This document shows positions 43,059 through 52,493 of a DNA stretch of 64,000 nucleotides, in pieces (the stretch's first letter is position 1; the number at the start of each line of letters is the position of its first letter). A program made the translations under genes and the position numbers. Where the stretch lies: positions 3,472,001 to 3,536,000 of the forward strand of contig NZ_OZ242364.1 in assembly GCF_965208925.1 (NCBI RefSeq), written 5' to 3'. Source of the DNA: Poriferisodalis sp965208925. Lineage in GTDB: Bacteria > Actinomycetota > Acidimicrobiia > Acidimicrobiales > Poriferisodalaceae. Under the pieces are notes generated by a model that saw only the letters and a list, made by a program, of their open reading frames with translations, had not been told where the DNA came from and did not search any database.

Positions 43059-44075
43059 CTAAGTCGGCCGCTGCGAGAACTCGCTACCCACGCCCTCAAG
43101 ACCATCGCACAGAGCCTCCCCTTGGTCCATGGCCGCCTCGTCGGCAGAAACCCCTGCCAAGTCCACATAGAGGAGCGTGAGGGCGGTCGTGAGGATGGTC
43201 AGCTCGGTAACGGTGAAGAAGATGCGAGCGACGGCCCAAGCAACAGAGTCGAACTCAGGTCCCACGGCTTGCCAGACCGCATGAAGCGCGACCACCACGA
43301 TCTGGCACAACAGCGCCCGTCCGAGGACGAGGCCTCGTCGGCCGCGCACGAGATACCGGGCGCGGCGGAACTTCGGTCGAGGATCCTCCAGCATGATCGC
43401 CGTGAAGTAGACGTTGATCTGCGGGACGCTGTAGGCGAGGATGCCGACGACCAAGGGAAGCCACGTCGCGAGGAATCCGAATTCGGAGTCGAGGAGCGTC
43501 GAGTAGATGAGTAACTGGAGCGGCACGTAGACCACGGCGAGTGCGAGCCCGAACAAGAGGTTGATGACAGTGACCCTCGGAAGCTTGCGCATCGCCATGC
43601 GAGCCGCAGCCATGCCATGAGCTGGATCGTTGCGGGCACGCTGCACGACGAGGCTGGCTGCCGCGATGCTGAAGAAATGAGTGCCGAGCGCGAACGCCAG
43701 CATCGATAGGGCTGTGCCGAGCGCGAGCCGGAGTCCTGAGGTGTTTTGGGGGATGTCATCGAAGACCTGCTCGTACGCCCACTGCAGCGCCAGCCACTGC
43801 GCGACGACGGCGGCGGCAGCCGGCGCTGCGGTAGCCAGCAGCGGGCGCCATTGGCGGACGATGAAGCGGAACGTGTCGCCGATGAGCGCAGGGATCGGCC
43901 GGAGCCGTCCGGGTTCAGGTTGGAGTTCAGGCTCGGAGGGAGGAGCCCAGAAGAACGGAACAGGCGGGTCGTTCGGCGGCTCTCCAGATGCTTCGATCGG
44001 GCCGAGAGGCGCCGCTCGCGGAATCTGACGAACGATCTGCGGTGTTTCCTGCTGCGGCGGTCGGCCGACGGGCAC
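43059..44075 (-). CDS. Integral membrane protein, paralogue 2 of a tandem trio
   Basis: The protein (338 residues) has a proline-rich cytoplasmic leader of about 60 residues, then LRPIPALIGDTFRFIVRQWRP and about six hydrophobic helices. Near the end it has VPQINVYFTAIMLEDPRPKFRRARYLVRG, the counterpart of the YLEPGFPSFRRWWRL segment of its neighbours, and LLYVDLAG. It is more diverged than the other two. The start is a GTG and only nine bases separate it from the next gene. The function is not recognisable; an envelope role is inferred from topology only. Confidence 0.72.
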   Translation of the reverse strand: MPVGRPPQQETPQIVRQIPRAAPLGPIEASGEPPNDPPVPFFWAPPSEPELQPEPGRLRPIPALIGDTFRFIVRQWRPLLATAAPAAAAVVAQWLALQWAYEQVFDDIPQNTSGLRLALGTALSMLAFALGTHFFSIAAASLVVQRARNDPAHGMAAARMAMRKLPRVTVINLLFGLALAVVYVPLQLLIYSTLLDSEFGFLATWLPLVVGILAYSVPQINVYFTAIMLEDPRPKFRRARYLVRGRRGLVLGRALLCQIVVVALHAVWQAVGPEFDSVAWAVARIFFTVTELTILTTALTLLYVDLAGVSADEAAMDQGEALCDGLEGVGSEFSQRPT

Positions 44076-44142
44076 GCAGCGAAACTAGCGAACCCCTCGG
44101 AGAGCGGAAGGACTGTGCCGAGTCAAGCCGGACTTGCCGACA

Positions 44143-45138
44143 TCAGCCCAGCGGCTCAACCTCCGTTTGCGGGTCTGCGGGCTGTTCGCCCGCAGCGAGA
44201 TCTGCGTAGACCAGCAAGTTCGCCACGGCGAGCACAGCGACGATCAGCGGCGAGATGATGACGTTGGCGATGAGGTCTCCGTACAGGTCCGGCAGCGGCA
44301 GCAAGCCCAGGATCGACGAGGCCACGAACCCGACGACGCCGAATGCCAACGTGAGCAGAACCATGCGACCCCAAATGGCGGCCTTGCGACCCTGCACCAG
44401 GCGCCACCAGCGTCGGGGCGAAGGAAGTCCCGGCTCGAGGTATGCCATCACGAAGTAGACGGCGAACAAGGGGCCGAACACGATCGCCGCCAGCGCCCAC
44501 AGCATCAGGAAGGGAACGAAGATCCCTGGCGGCGTGAAGAAGGTCAAGAGCAGGCATGGCCCGCACGCAGCCATGCACATGACGCCAGCGAGGAGCACGA
44601 TCTTCGGCATGCGCCGGAACGCCGTGGCCAAGTTCGAGCCGTCGTTGATCGGCCGCCCGTTCACGTCGTCGAACGCTGCCCAGGTGGTGGCGATGTCCTG
44701 CACGTAATAGCCGAGCATGCTCGCGACCATGAAGAAAACGAGCAGCGTGATGGCCGTCGCGGTGGGCGTGACGTCGAACGACTCCAGCCAAGCGCCGAAG
44801 TCCGCCGGTGCATCGCCCCTGGGATCGCTCAATTCGTCCAGCTTGGCGAAGAACTGACCGTCGAACATGGCGTTCAGGCCGAGGAACAGCATCACGAACG
44901 CCACGAGGTAACCGGCCGCGCCGACGACCGCGTACTCGCCGAGCGGGCGCCACCGCCTTCCGAGGAGCGAGAAGGTGTCTCCGAAGAGCTGCGGGATCCG
45001 GCGCAGGTCACCGGGCCGCTGCCGGGGGACGTACCGCCGTGGCCGTGCGGGGCTTGACCCGGGTGGCGGAAGCGCCGGTCGGGGCCGCTTGTCGCCCGGT
45101 ACCGGTCTGATGCCGGACGCGTCCTGATCGTCGGTCAC
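44143..45138 (-). CDS. Integral membrane protein, paralogue 1 of a tandem trio
   Basis: This is the first gene of the trio (331 residues). A Pro/Arg-rich leader is followed by LRRIPQLFGDTFSLLGRRWRP, an acidic loop, about six hydrophobic helices, FVMAYLEPGLPSPRRWWRLVQGRKAAIW and VYADLAAGEQPADPQTE at the end. The conserved EPGxPSxRRWWRL segment is nearly identical to paralogue 3. The GTG at 45138 is divergent from the polysaccharide deacetylase gene. No enzymatic motif is visible. Confidence 0.72.
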   Translation of the reverse strand: MTDDQDASGIRPVPGDKRPRPALPPPGSSPARPRRYVPRQRPGDLRRIPQLFGDTFSLLGRRWRPLGEYAVVGAAGYLVAFVMLFLGLNAMFDGQFFAKLDELSDPRGDAPADFGAWLESFDVTPTATAITLLVFFMVASMLGYYVQDIATTWAAFDDVNGRPINDGSNLATAFRRMPKIVLLAGVMCMAACGPCLLLTFFTPPGIFVPFLMLWALAAIVFGPLFAVYFVMAYLEPGLPSPRRWWRLVQGRKAAIWGRMVLLTLAFGVVGFVASSILGLLPLPDLYGDLIANVIISPLIVAVLAVANLLVYADLAAGEQPADPQTEVEPLG

Positions 45139-45260
45139 GGTTCGATGCTACTTGTGCGGTGTCAAGCGACTTCAAGTTGCATGTCGGCGTAACGTCACAC
45201 GCGCCCAACCCACCGCCCCGACGGGATCGCTCGCATCAGCGACCGGTAGAGGAGCCACCT

Positions 45261-47339
45261 ATGAATGACACGGCAACTGGGCTGGTTGCACCGCTGCCCG
45301 GCAGCTTGCCGCCGCACCGGGTGAGGTACCTGCCGATGGTGGATCGGCCGCGGGTCCGGTGGCCGAACGATGCACGGGTGGCGTTATGGATCGCTCCGAA
45401 CGTGGAGCACTACGAGTTCCTGCCGCCACGGGATCCGCAGCGCAACACCTGGGTGCGCTCGCCGCACCCCGATGTGCAGGGTTACGGCTACCGCGACTAC
45501 GGCAACCGGGTGGGTTTCTGGCGCATGGCAGACGTGCTGGACCAGTTCGGCATTGTCGCCACGGCCTCCACCAATCTCGCCGTCTTCGACCACTACCCCG
45601 AAGTGGGCGCTGCCATGGTGGAGCGCGGCTGGGAGATCATGTCCCACGGGATCTACAACACCCGCTATATCTCGTCGATCGACGAGACCGCCGAGCGAGC
45701 GTTCTACATCGAGTGCATCGAAGCGCTGCGCAGCCACACCGGACAACAGCTACGCGGCATGCTCGGCCCGGCGGTCTCCAACACCGTTCTGACTCCGGAT
45801 CTCATGGCCGAAGCGGGGCTGATCTACCACGCCGACTGGTTCCACGACGACCAGCCCGTGCCGCTGGCAACCCGCAGCGGGCAGCGGTTGGTGTCGGTGC
45901 CCTACTCGATGGAACTCAACGACGTGCCGGTGTTCACGCAGCACTTCGACACCGCCGAATTCGTGGCGATGGCGAAGGCGCAGCTCGACGTGCTGCGACG
46001 CGAAGCCGACGACGGCGCCGGCGGTCGGGTGATGTGCGTGGCGCTGCATCCCTACCTGATGGGCATGCCGCACCGGGTCGACGGGCTCGCAGCGATGCTC
46101 GACTACCTGATGAGCCACGACGACGTGTGGCAGACCACGGCCAGCCGTATCGCCGAGCACTATCTCGAACATCACTACGACAACTTCGTCGCCCACGAAC
46201 CCGAGCCGGCTTCGACGCCACCGAGGCCGGACACCGCAGGCGATCAGATTGAACCGCGGCCTGATCGTCCGAGCGCAACAACTGCCGGTGCGTCAGCGAT
46301 CGGCACCGCTGCTGCCGATTCCGACGTTGCAAACCGTGCCGCGGGGGACAGCACTGCGGCAGGCCGAACCGGGGGCTACGAGTTCGGCCCGGCCCAGCAC
46401 CAGCACGGCATGGACCACCCCTACTACGAGTGGTCCCCGCTGCCGGGCCGCGGCCGTTTCGAGTGGCCGGGACGCAGCCCGCTCGCCGTCAGCGCTGTGG
46501 TCGTTCTCGAGCACGTCGAGTGGGAGCCGCCGGCCGACGCTTACTCGCTGCGCCGTCGAAGCGGCGGTCTGGCACGCCTGCCCGCGCCTGACTACCCCCA
46601 GCTCACGATCCGCGAGTACGGCCACCGGGTCGGCATCTTCCGCCTGCTCGACCTGCTGGATCGCCATGGCATCGCCGTCACCGTCGCCGTCGATGCGCTG
46701 ACTGCTGAGCACTACGGGTGGCTGGCCTCGCACCTGGTTGAGCGCGGATGCGAGATCGCCGGGCGAGGCATTGCGGCGACCCAACTCATCACGTCCAAGA
46801 ATTCTGAAGCTGACGAGCGGGACGCCATCGCTCGAAGCCTCGACGCCATCGAGTCCGCCACGGGCATCCGCCCGACCACCTGGTTCTCCGCCGAGGGGGT
46901 CGAGTCGTTCCGTACCCCGGCCCTGCTGGCGGAGGCCGGGATTGACACCGTGCTCGACTGGCCCAACGACGAGCAGCCCGTTCTCATGACAACCGAGGGC
47001 GTGCTGGCTGGCGTGAACCGGCCCCTCGGCACGCCGCCGATGGTGTCAGCGCCGCTGTTCCTCGAAGCCGACGACGAGTTCGCGCTGTGGCACCGGCGGG
47101 TGCCGCTGGATGGCTGGCGCGAGATCATCACCGGCGCCGCAGCCCGCATGCACCGCGACGGCACCGAGCATCCCGCCGGAAGCCGCCTGCTCATGCTGAC
47201 GCTGCGGCCGTGGCTGGCAGGCCAGCCGTTCCGCATGCCGACCCTCGACGCAGCGCTCGCCGAAGTGACGGCGCTCGGCAATATCCACACCGCCACCGCC
47301 AGCGAATTGGCTGCCCACGCGCGTTCGACGCTGCGCTGA
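45261..47339 (+). CDS. Two-domain polysaccharide deacetylase (PuuE/allantoinase-like) protein
   Basis: The 692-residue protein is an internal duplication of a NodB-like deacetylase domain, joined by an Ala/Thr-rich linker (about 320-380). The first domain (about 30-310) keeps motifs such as YGYRDYGNRVGFWRMADVLD, SHGIYNTRYI and LHPYLMGMPHR, as in PuuE-type allantoinases and related cyclic-imide hydrolases. The second (about 390-690) has EYGHRVGIFRLLDLLDRHGI but reads GRGIAATQLI where the first has SHGIYNTRYI, losing the histidine, so it may be structural or catalytically inactive. No signal peptide is present, which argues against a cell-wall substrate. AGAGGAG precedes the ATG. Confidence 0.83.
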   Translation: MNDTATGLVAPLPGSLPPHRVRYLPMVDRPRVRWPNDARVALWIAPNVEHYEFLPPRDPQRNTWVRSPHPDVQGYGYRDYGNRVGFWRMADVLDQFGIVATASTNLAVFDHYPEVGAAMVERGWEIMSHGIYNTRYISSIDETAERAFYIECIEALRSHTGQQLRGMLGPAVSNTVLTPDLMAEAGLIYHADWFHDDQPVPLATRSGQRLVSVPYSMELNDVPVFTQHFDTAEFVAMAKAQLDVLRREADDGAGGRVMCVALHPYLMGMPHRVDGLAAMLDYLMSHDDVWQTTASRIAEHYLEHHYDNFVAHEPEPASTPPRPDTAGDQIEPRPDRPSATTAGASAIGTAAADSDVANRAAGDSTAAGRTGGYEFGPAQHQHGMDHPYYEWSPLPGRGRFEWPGRSPLAVSAVVVLEHVEWEPPADAYSLRRRSGGLARLPAPDYPQLTIREYGHRVGIFRLLDLLDRHGIAVTVAVDALTAEHYGWLASHLVERGCEIAGRGIAATQLITSKNSEADERDAIARSLDAIESATGIRPTTWFSAEGVESFRTPALLAEAGIDTVLDWPNDEQPVLMTTEGVLAGVNRPLGTPPMVSAPLFLEADDEFALWHRRVPLDGWREIITGAAARMHRDGTEHPAGSRLLMLTLRPWLAGQPFRMPTLDAALAEVTALGNIHTATASELAAHARSTLR

Positions 47340-47408
47340 GCCAGCCGGTCACGGCAACTCGCCTGACGCTGCCCCTGGAAGTCCTGACGCTGCTGTGCAG
47401 ACGGCCAG

Positions 47409-48764
47409 CTAAGCCAAGCGCCAGGCTCCCGGATCGGGGACCGGCAGGCCGAGGTGGTCACGCAGCGTTGTGCCGGAGTACTCGGTGCGGAACAGGCCTC
47501 GACGTTGCAGTTCGGGAACGACGAGCTCGACGAAGTCGTCGAACGCCCCCGGCATGTGCGTGCCCGCGATCACGAAGCCGTCGACGGCACGCTCGGTGAA
47601 CCATTCCTCGAAGTAGTCGGCCAGCTCGACCGGGCCGCCCACGGTCGGGTGCGCCAGCCGGCCACGGCCCGACACCTGCACGAAGTCGCGGACGGTGGGA
47701 TTGGCCCGTCCGGTGATCTGCAGCACCTGGTTGCGAATGCCCTGGATGCCGGTCATGGCATCGAGGTCGTCGTCGGACAGCGGCTCGTCGAGGTCGCGGC
47801 TGGCGAAATCGAAGTTCAGCCCCTCTGACAGCAGCGACAGGTCGTCGACCAAGGTCGGCAGCTCGTCGTACGCGGCCCGGCGGTCCTCGGCTTCGGCCAT
47901 AGTGCGGCCCACCACGGGGAACGTCAGGTTGGTGATCTTCACCTGGTCGGGGTCGCGGCCGAGCGCCTCGATCTGCGACTTCACGGCGGCGTAGTGCTCG
48001 ACAGCACTGTCGAGACGGACCTGGCTCACGAACAGCAGCTCGCCCCAGCGGGCAGCGAAGGTGGTACCGCGCCCGCTCTGGCCGGCCTGGATCACCACCG
48101 GATGGCCCTGGGGTGTGCGCGGCACGGTAAACGGCCCTCGTGACGAGAACCACTGCCCCTGGTGGTCGAGCCGATGCACCCGGTCGCCGTGCGCGTACAG
48201 CCCCGCATCGCGGTCGGCCGCTATCGCATCGGCCTCCCACGTGTCCCAGTGGCCGTGCACCACCTCCATGAACTCGTCCGCCCGGTCGTAACGCACGTCG
48301 TGGGCGGGCGCCTGGGCCAGGCCCATGTTGCGGGCCTCGTTGTCATTCACCGACGTGACAACGTTCCACGCCGCCCGCCCGCCGGTGAGGTGGTCGAGCG
48401 TGGCGAACACACGGGCCACGTGAAATGGCTCGTAGTAGGTCGTCGAGTAGGTGGCGCCCAGACCGAGCCGGCTGGTCGTCATGCCCATGGCGGTCAGCAC
48501 CGTGACCGGATCGAGCTTGACGCAGCGGATGCCCGCCTCGACCGTGTGCCGGTGATCGCCGCCATACATGTCGGGCATCGCCAGGCGGTCGTCGAAGAAG
48601 CCCAGATCGAAGCAGCCGGCCTCGAGCACTTGGCCGATGTGGCGGTAGTAGTCGAAGGTGGTGACGTCGTGACGGGCATCGGGATGCCGCCACGCGGCCG
48701 GAATGGTGGTGCAGTTCTGCGCCTGCAAGAAGCCCACCAGCACGATCTGACGCTGAGCGTTCAC
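47409..48764 (-). CDS. NtaA/DszA-type LLM flavin monooxygenase
   Basis: The 451-residue protein belongs to the NtaA/SnaA/DszA branch of luciferase-like monooxygenases, which use FMNH2 from a partner reductase. Motifs are FDLGFFDDRLAMPD, GLGATYSTTYYEPFHVARVFATLDHLTGGRAAWNVVTS, the NEARNMGL substrate-loop region, and HPVVIQAGQSGRGTTFAARWGE. Known members attack nitrilotriacetate, EDTA, dibenzothiophene sulfone and related molecules. The start is a GTG at 48764, the only start giving the family N-terminus (NAQRQIVLVGFLQ). The longer open frame upstream is not conserved. Confidence 0.87.
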   Translation of the reverse strand: MNAQRQIVLVGFLQAQNCTTIPAAWRHPDARHDVTTFDYYRHIGQVLEAGCFDLGFFDDRLAMPDMYGGDHRHTVEAGIRCVKLDPVTVLTAMGMTTSRLGLGATYSTTYYEPFHVARVFATLDHLTGGRAAWNVVTSVNDNEARNMGLAQAPAHDVRYDRADEFMEVVHGHWDTWEADAIAADRDAGLYAHGDRVHRLDHQGQWFSSRGPFTVPRTPQGHPVVIQAGQSGRGTTFAARWGELLFVSQVRLDSAVEHYAAVKSQIEALGRDPDQVKITNLTFPVVGRTMAEAEDRRAAYDELPTLVDDLSLLSEGLNFDFASRDLDEPLSDDDLDAMTGIQGIRNQVLQITGRANPTVRDFVQVSGRGRLAHPTVGGPVELADYFEEWFTERAVDGFVIAGTHMPGAFDDFVELVVPELQRRGLFRTEYSGTTLRDHLGLPVPDPGAWRLA

Positions 48765-48831
48765 GACCAGCGATGGTAGAGAGTCGCGCTCACCGGCGGG
48801 CCGGGACAGCCAAGTGCCAGACTCGACGGCT

Positions 48832-49599
48832 ATGCCCCCTGGCCCGCAGACCGCCGACATCGCCCACGACGAGGCGTTGCGGGAACGACTTGGGGCGAAC
48901 CTGGCCCGCCACGATGTGCGCCGGCATCCGGAACTGGGCCGCAAGCGCGCCTCGGTCGCCGTCATCGTGCTGGACAGCCACGCGGATCTGCACGGAGCGG
49001 ACCCAGAATTCACCGGTCTGGATGCCACCCAGCGACGCGACATGCTGGCCGAGGTTCCCGGCGCGGCCGATGACCCGACGCTCACCGGCCATGTCGAAGG
49101 AACCGCCGGCGGAGCAGCCGTGCTGCTGACGAGGCGGGGCTCGAACTTGCGCGGGCACCCACGGCAGTGGGCGCTGCCAGGTGGGCGGCTCGATGACGGT
49201 GAGACGGCGCTGCAAGCAGCCATCCGGGAGTGCTCTGAGGAAGTCGGGCTGGAGCTGACCGGCGATGACCTGCTCGGACAGCTCGACGACTACCCGACAC
49301 GCTCTGGCTACGTCATCAGCCCGTTCGTGTTCTGGCTCTCCGACGACCGGGAGCCGGTCGCGAATCCCGCCGAAGTCGCATCAGTGCACCGCGTCTCGCT
49401 GCGCGAGCTGGTCCGGCCCGACTCGCCGCGGTTTGTGAGCATCCCAGAGAGCGACCGTCCCGTCGTGCAGGTCCCCATCGGCGGCGATCTCATCCACGCA
49501 CCCACCGGGGCCGTGCTCTACCAGTTCCGAGCCGTCGCCTACGACGGCCTCAACACCCGTGTCGACGAGCTGGAGCAGCCCGTGTTCGCATGGCGTTAG
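48832..49599 (+). CDS. NUDIX hydrolase, CoA pyrophosphatase-like
   Basis: The 255-residue protein has a complete Nudix box, beginning GRLDDGE at 118-124 and continuing with RECSEEVGL at 132-140. Just before it is LLTRRGSNLRGHPRQW, matching the NuCoA motif (LLTxRxxxLRxH) of enzymes that cleave CoA or acyl-CoA to 3',5'-ADP and phosphopantetheine. A helical region of about 90 residues precedes the domain. I use the ATG at 48832; a GTG at 48814 is also possible, and neither has a strong ribosome site. It is divergent from the NtaA-type gene. Confidence 0.87.
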   Translation: MPPGPQTADIAHDEALRERLGANLARHDVRRHPELGRKRASVAVIVLDSHADLHGADPEFTGLDATQRRDMLAEVPGAADDPTLTGHVEGTAGGAAVLLTRRGSNLRGHPRQWALPGGRLDDGETALQAAIRECSEEVGLELTGDDLLGQLDDYPTRSGYVISPFVFWLSDDREPVANPAEVASVHRVSLRELVRPDSPRFVSIPESDRPVVQVPIGGDLIHAPTGAVLYQFRAVAYDGLNTRVDELEQPVFAWR

Positions 49600-49650
49600 C
49601 CAGGCGAACCATCAAGCACAGCGCCTGGCGCTAGCCGGTTGACACAGGTG

Positions 49651-49672
49651 CTATAGCTGCGGAGGCGGCAGC
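49651..49672. repeat. Half copy of the palindromic intergenic element
   Basis: The reverse complement of these bases matches the outer right arm of the elements at 11746-11825 and 14021-14099 (the CTGCCGCC...CTAT edge) with about two to four mismatches. The core and other arm are missing. It lies in the 84-base gap between the convergent NUDIX and FAD-oxidoreductase genes. Confidence 0.45.
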
Positions 49673-49683
49673 TTGAGGGCCAC

Positions 49684-50985
49684 CTAGCCGAGCACGGACA
49701 TCGACGAGCCGTGCAGGTCGCGCTTGCGAGAGAACGTGCCCATGTCTATGTCGAAACCGGTGTGCTTGCCCGTGACCACGAGCGGGTCGGCGTCGTGGTC
49801 GTGGCCGGCTTCTACAGCGCCGATCAGCTCCGCCATGCAGTGGCCAGCCACCGCCGCGTTCTTGAACTGGTTGCCGCTGGTGCCGATGGCCACGTAGAAG
49901 CCGTCGAGCGACGTGCGGTCGTAGATCGGGATCCAGTCGTCAGTGACGTCGTACACACCCACGACGCCCCTCGGCTGGTGCGGCAGGCCCAATTCGGGCA
50001 TGCGGCGGGCGAACCGCAGCACGTGGGTCTCCCACTGCTCGCGAGAGAGGTCCTGCGAGCAGCCGTCGATCTGGTCGGTGCTGAGCCATTCCAAGTCGTC
50101 CATGTCGAGCTCGAGCGAGCCGATGAGGATGTTGTTGCCCACCTCGGGTCGCACGTAGCAACCGCAGTCGTCGTCGGCCATCGCCGCACCCACGCGCTCG
50201 AAGTCGACACCTGCCGGCGAGGGCACGTGGTACACCTCTTTGCGCTGCGGCCGGGTGCTGACTGTCATGCCATCGAGCACCCCTGCCAGCTCGTTGATGG
50301 CACTGCTGTGCGGGCCGGCCACATTCACCACGACCGGCGCTGACAGCACAGCGCCGTCGGCCAGCACGACGCCCTCGGCTCGGCCCGAACCGGCGATCCC
50401 CACGACGGTCTCGCCGAAACGGAATTCGGCCCCTGCGGCTTCGGCCGCCAGCCGCAGATTGTGGGCTGCGAGCTGCGGGTCGCCGATGTAGCCCGCTTCC
50501 GGCGTCCACAGCGCGCCGTCGAGCTGCGAGGTGGGCTCGGCCCAGAAGTCAGGGTCTGCGATCTGTCGAGGCGGACCGAAGCGCGACAGGTCGAAGTGGC
50601 CGAGCCGCGCGACCGCCTCGTCACGATTCCAGACCTCATAGGGCACGCCGAGCGCCTCGAAGTGCGGCACGGGCAGCAGGTGCGGACCGTCGCCGCTGAT
50701 CAGCGTCAGCATCCCGCACTTGGTGAACGTGGTGTAGCCGGCCTCGTCGCAGTCGCCGATGTGCTGCGGCCAGTTCAGCCAGTACTGCAAGCCCTCGTAG
50801 GACATCGCCACGCCCGCACGCGTGGAATAGGTGAACCGCACGATGGCCGACGACGAGCTGGTGGAACCCTGGCCGGCGCCAGGGTTGCGATCGACGCCCA
50901 CCACCCGCCAGCCGCGCTGGGCCAGCTCGTAGGTGACCGCTGTGCCGATGACACCTGCGCCGATAACGATGGCGTCGTAGCTCAT
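49684..50985 (-). CDS. FAD-dependent oxidoreductase (DAO/sarcosine-oxidase-like)
   Basis: The protein (433 residues) begins with the dinucleotide-binding motif IVIGAGVIGTAVTYELAQRGW. GSTSSSSAIVRFTYS matches the glycine- and serine-rich FAD loop of the D-amino-acid-oxidase family. A second nucleotide-contact region (VVNVAGPHSSAINELAG) and the C-terminal GVYDVTDDWIPIYDRTSLDGFYVAIGTSGNQFKNAAVAG complete the fold. Such enzymes oxidise sarcosine, dimethylglycine or other secondary amines, giving H2O2 or passing electrons on. It lacks the folate-binding domain of larger dimethylglycine dehydrogenases. The M24 peptidase gene ends 66 bases upstream on the same strand. Confidence 0.87.
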   Translation of the reverse strand: MSYDAIVIGAGVIGTAVTYELAQRGWRVVGVDRNPGAGQGSTSSSSAIVRFTYSTRAGVAMSYEGLQYWLNWPQHIGDCDEAGYTTFTKCGMLTLISGDGPHLLPVPHFEALGVPYEVWNRDEAVARLGHFDLSRFGPPRQIADPDFWAEPTSQLDGALWTPEAGYIGDPQLAAHNLRLAAEAAGAEFRFGETVVGIAGSGRAEGVVLADGAVLSAPVVVNVAGPHSSAINELAGVLDGMTVSTRPQRKEVYHVPSPAGVDFERVGAAMADDDCGCYVRPEVGNNILIGSLELDMDDLEWLSTDQIDGCSQDLSREQWETHVLRFARRMPELGLPHQPRGVVGVYDVTDDWIPIYDRTSLDGFYVAIGTSGNQFKNAAVAGHCMAELIGAVEAGHDHDADPLVVTGKHTGFDIDMGTFSRKRDLHGSSMSVLG

Positions 50986-51051
50986 GCCCTAGCCAACCTG
51001 TACTTCTTGCCGTCGCACATTCCTGCAAGCACGTCGTGGGCGCTTCCAGCT

Positions 51052-52434
51052 TCAGCCGATGCGGATCGGCTTGGCGATTGCGGCGGTGAGCACCTCGGGA
51101 TCGCCGTCGGTCACCAGCACGTCGTCTTCGATGCGGATGCCGCCGAACCCGCGCAGCTCGTCCACTCGCTCCCACACGACGCTCTCGGCGAACTTCTCCC
51201 GCCGGGCTGGGTCGCCCAGCAGCGCGTCGATGAAGTAGATGCCCGGCTCGACGGTGGTGACCATGCCGGGCTCGAGGACTCGGTTCGGCCCCAGCTTCGC
51301 CAGCACCGGATCGTCGCTGGGCTCACGGCTGTAGGGGACGCTGGTGATGTCATGCACCGACAGGCCCAGCAGGTGGCCGAGCCCGTGGGGGAAGAACAGC
51401 GCCACGACGCCCTCGGTCACCAACTCAGTTGGATCGCCGCGCAGCAGCCCCATCTCGACCAGGCCGGCGCCCAAGATGCGTGCAGCGGCCAGGTGCACCT
51501 CTTTCCAGACGGCCCCCGGCCGGCACATGTCGATGGTCTGCTGCTGGGCGCTCAGCACGACGTTCCAGAGGAACTGCTGCTCGTCGGTGGGGTCGGCGCC
51601 GACGACCATCGTGCGGGTGACGTCGCTGGCGTAGCCGCCGAACTGCGCGCCGGCGTCGATGAGCAGCAGGTCGCCGGCCTCGATCGCCCGGGTGGCGGGT
51701 CGCAACGGGTCGTCGCCCGCATACACGTAGTGCAGGTACGCGCCGTGAGCGCCCGAGGCCACGATGCTGTCGTAGGCCACCCGAGGGGCACCCGCGGCGT
51801 AGAACTGCGCCTCCATGCCGATCTGGATCTCGCGTTCGGTCATGCCCGGCGCCGCGTGGGCGTACACCCACTCGAATCCGGCCGTGCTGGCAGCCGCAGC
51901 GCGCCGGATGTCATCCAGCTCGGCCTCGTCCTTGGTCATGCGCTCAAGCGCGACCGCAGCACTCAGCCGGAGCACAGTCGCTTCGGGTGTCGGCTCGGGG
52001 GTTTCGCCTGCTGCGCCATCAGGCGCTGATTCGTCGACCGACTCTGCTGGGGCGGGCAGTACCTCGGGCATCGCGGCGCCGGCGCCCAGCTCGATCAGCG
52101 TGCGGTCACTGCGTTGCGCCAGCCACTCCTCCAGCTCGTCGAGAGGCCGTCCGACGGGTGTCGGCGGTTGCTCCCACACCAGCCGTTCCGGGGTGAAGCG
52201 GGGTCCGAACAGCTCCCATCCGTCTGCCGTGGCGTCGTAGGCGAGCGTCGTGCCCGGCGAACCCACGGCGGTCAGGTAGGCCACATCTGGGTGCGGCAGG
52301 AAGGCGAAGTGCTGATCAGTTCCCGACCAGCCCGCCGGTTGGCCCGCCCGCAGCAGCACCACCTCGTCGGTCAGCTCCCAGCGCTTCGCGACCCGCGCCC
52401 GCCGCTCGGCCAACGCCTCGTCAGTCGGCTTCAC
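51052..52434 (-). CDS. M24 family metallopeptidase (Xaa-Pro aminopeptidase-like)
   Basis: The 460-residue protein has an aminopeptidase P layout: an N-terminal creatinase-like domain (about 1-190) interrupted by a Pro/Glu-rich stretch near 140-165, and a C-terminal pita-bread domain. All five metal ligands are visible: the Asps in LLIDAGAQ and ASDVTRT, the His in FFPHGLGHLLGL, and Glus in TTVEPGIYF and GGIRIEDDVL. It should remove N-terminal residues preceding proline. The GTG at 52434 gives the family N-terminus. The divergent carboxyltransferase gene starts 59 bases away. Confidence 0.9.
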   Translation of the reverse strand: MKPTDEALAERRARVAKRWELTDEVVLLRAGQPAGWSGTDQHFAFLPHPDVAYLTAVGSPGTTLAYDATADGWELFGPRFTPERLVWEQPPTPVGRPLDELEEWLAQRSDRTLIELGAGAAMPEVLPAPAESVDESAPDGAAGETPEPTPEATVLRLSAAVALERMTKDEAELDDIRRAAAASTAGFEWVYAHAAPGMTEREIQIGMEAQFYAAGAPRVAYDSIVASGAHGAYLHYVYAGDDPLRPATRAIEAGDLLLIDAGAQFGGYASDVTRTMVVGADPTDEQQFLWNVVLSAQQQTIDMCRPGAVWKEVHLAAARILGAGLVEMGLLRGDPTELVTEGVVALFFPHGLGHLLGLSVHDITSVPYSREPSDDPVLAKLGPNRVLEPGMVTTVEPGIYFIDALLGDPARREKFAESVVWERVDELRGFGGIRIEDDVLVTDGDPEVLTAAIAKPIRIG

Positions 52435-52493
52435 GCCGCGCACCCTAACGCCGTCGCTGCGGCCCGCCCGCGCGATCCCTAAGTTCTTGGCGC

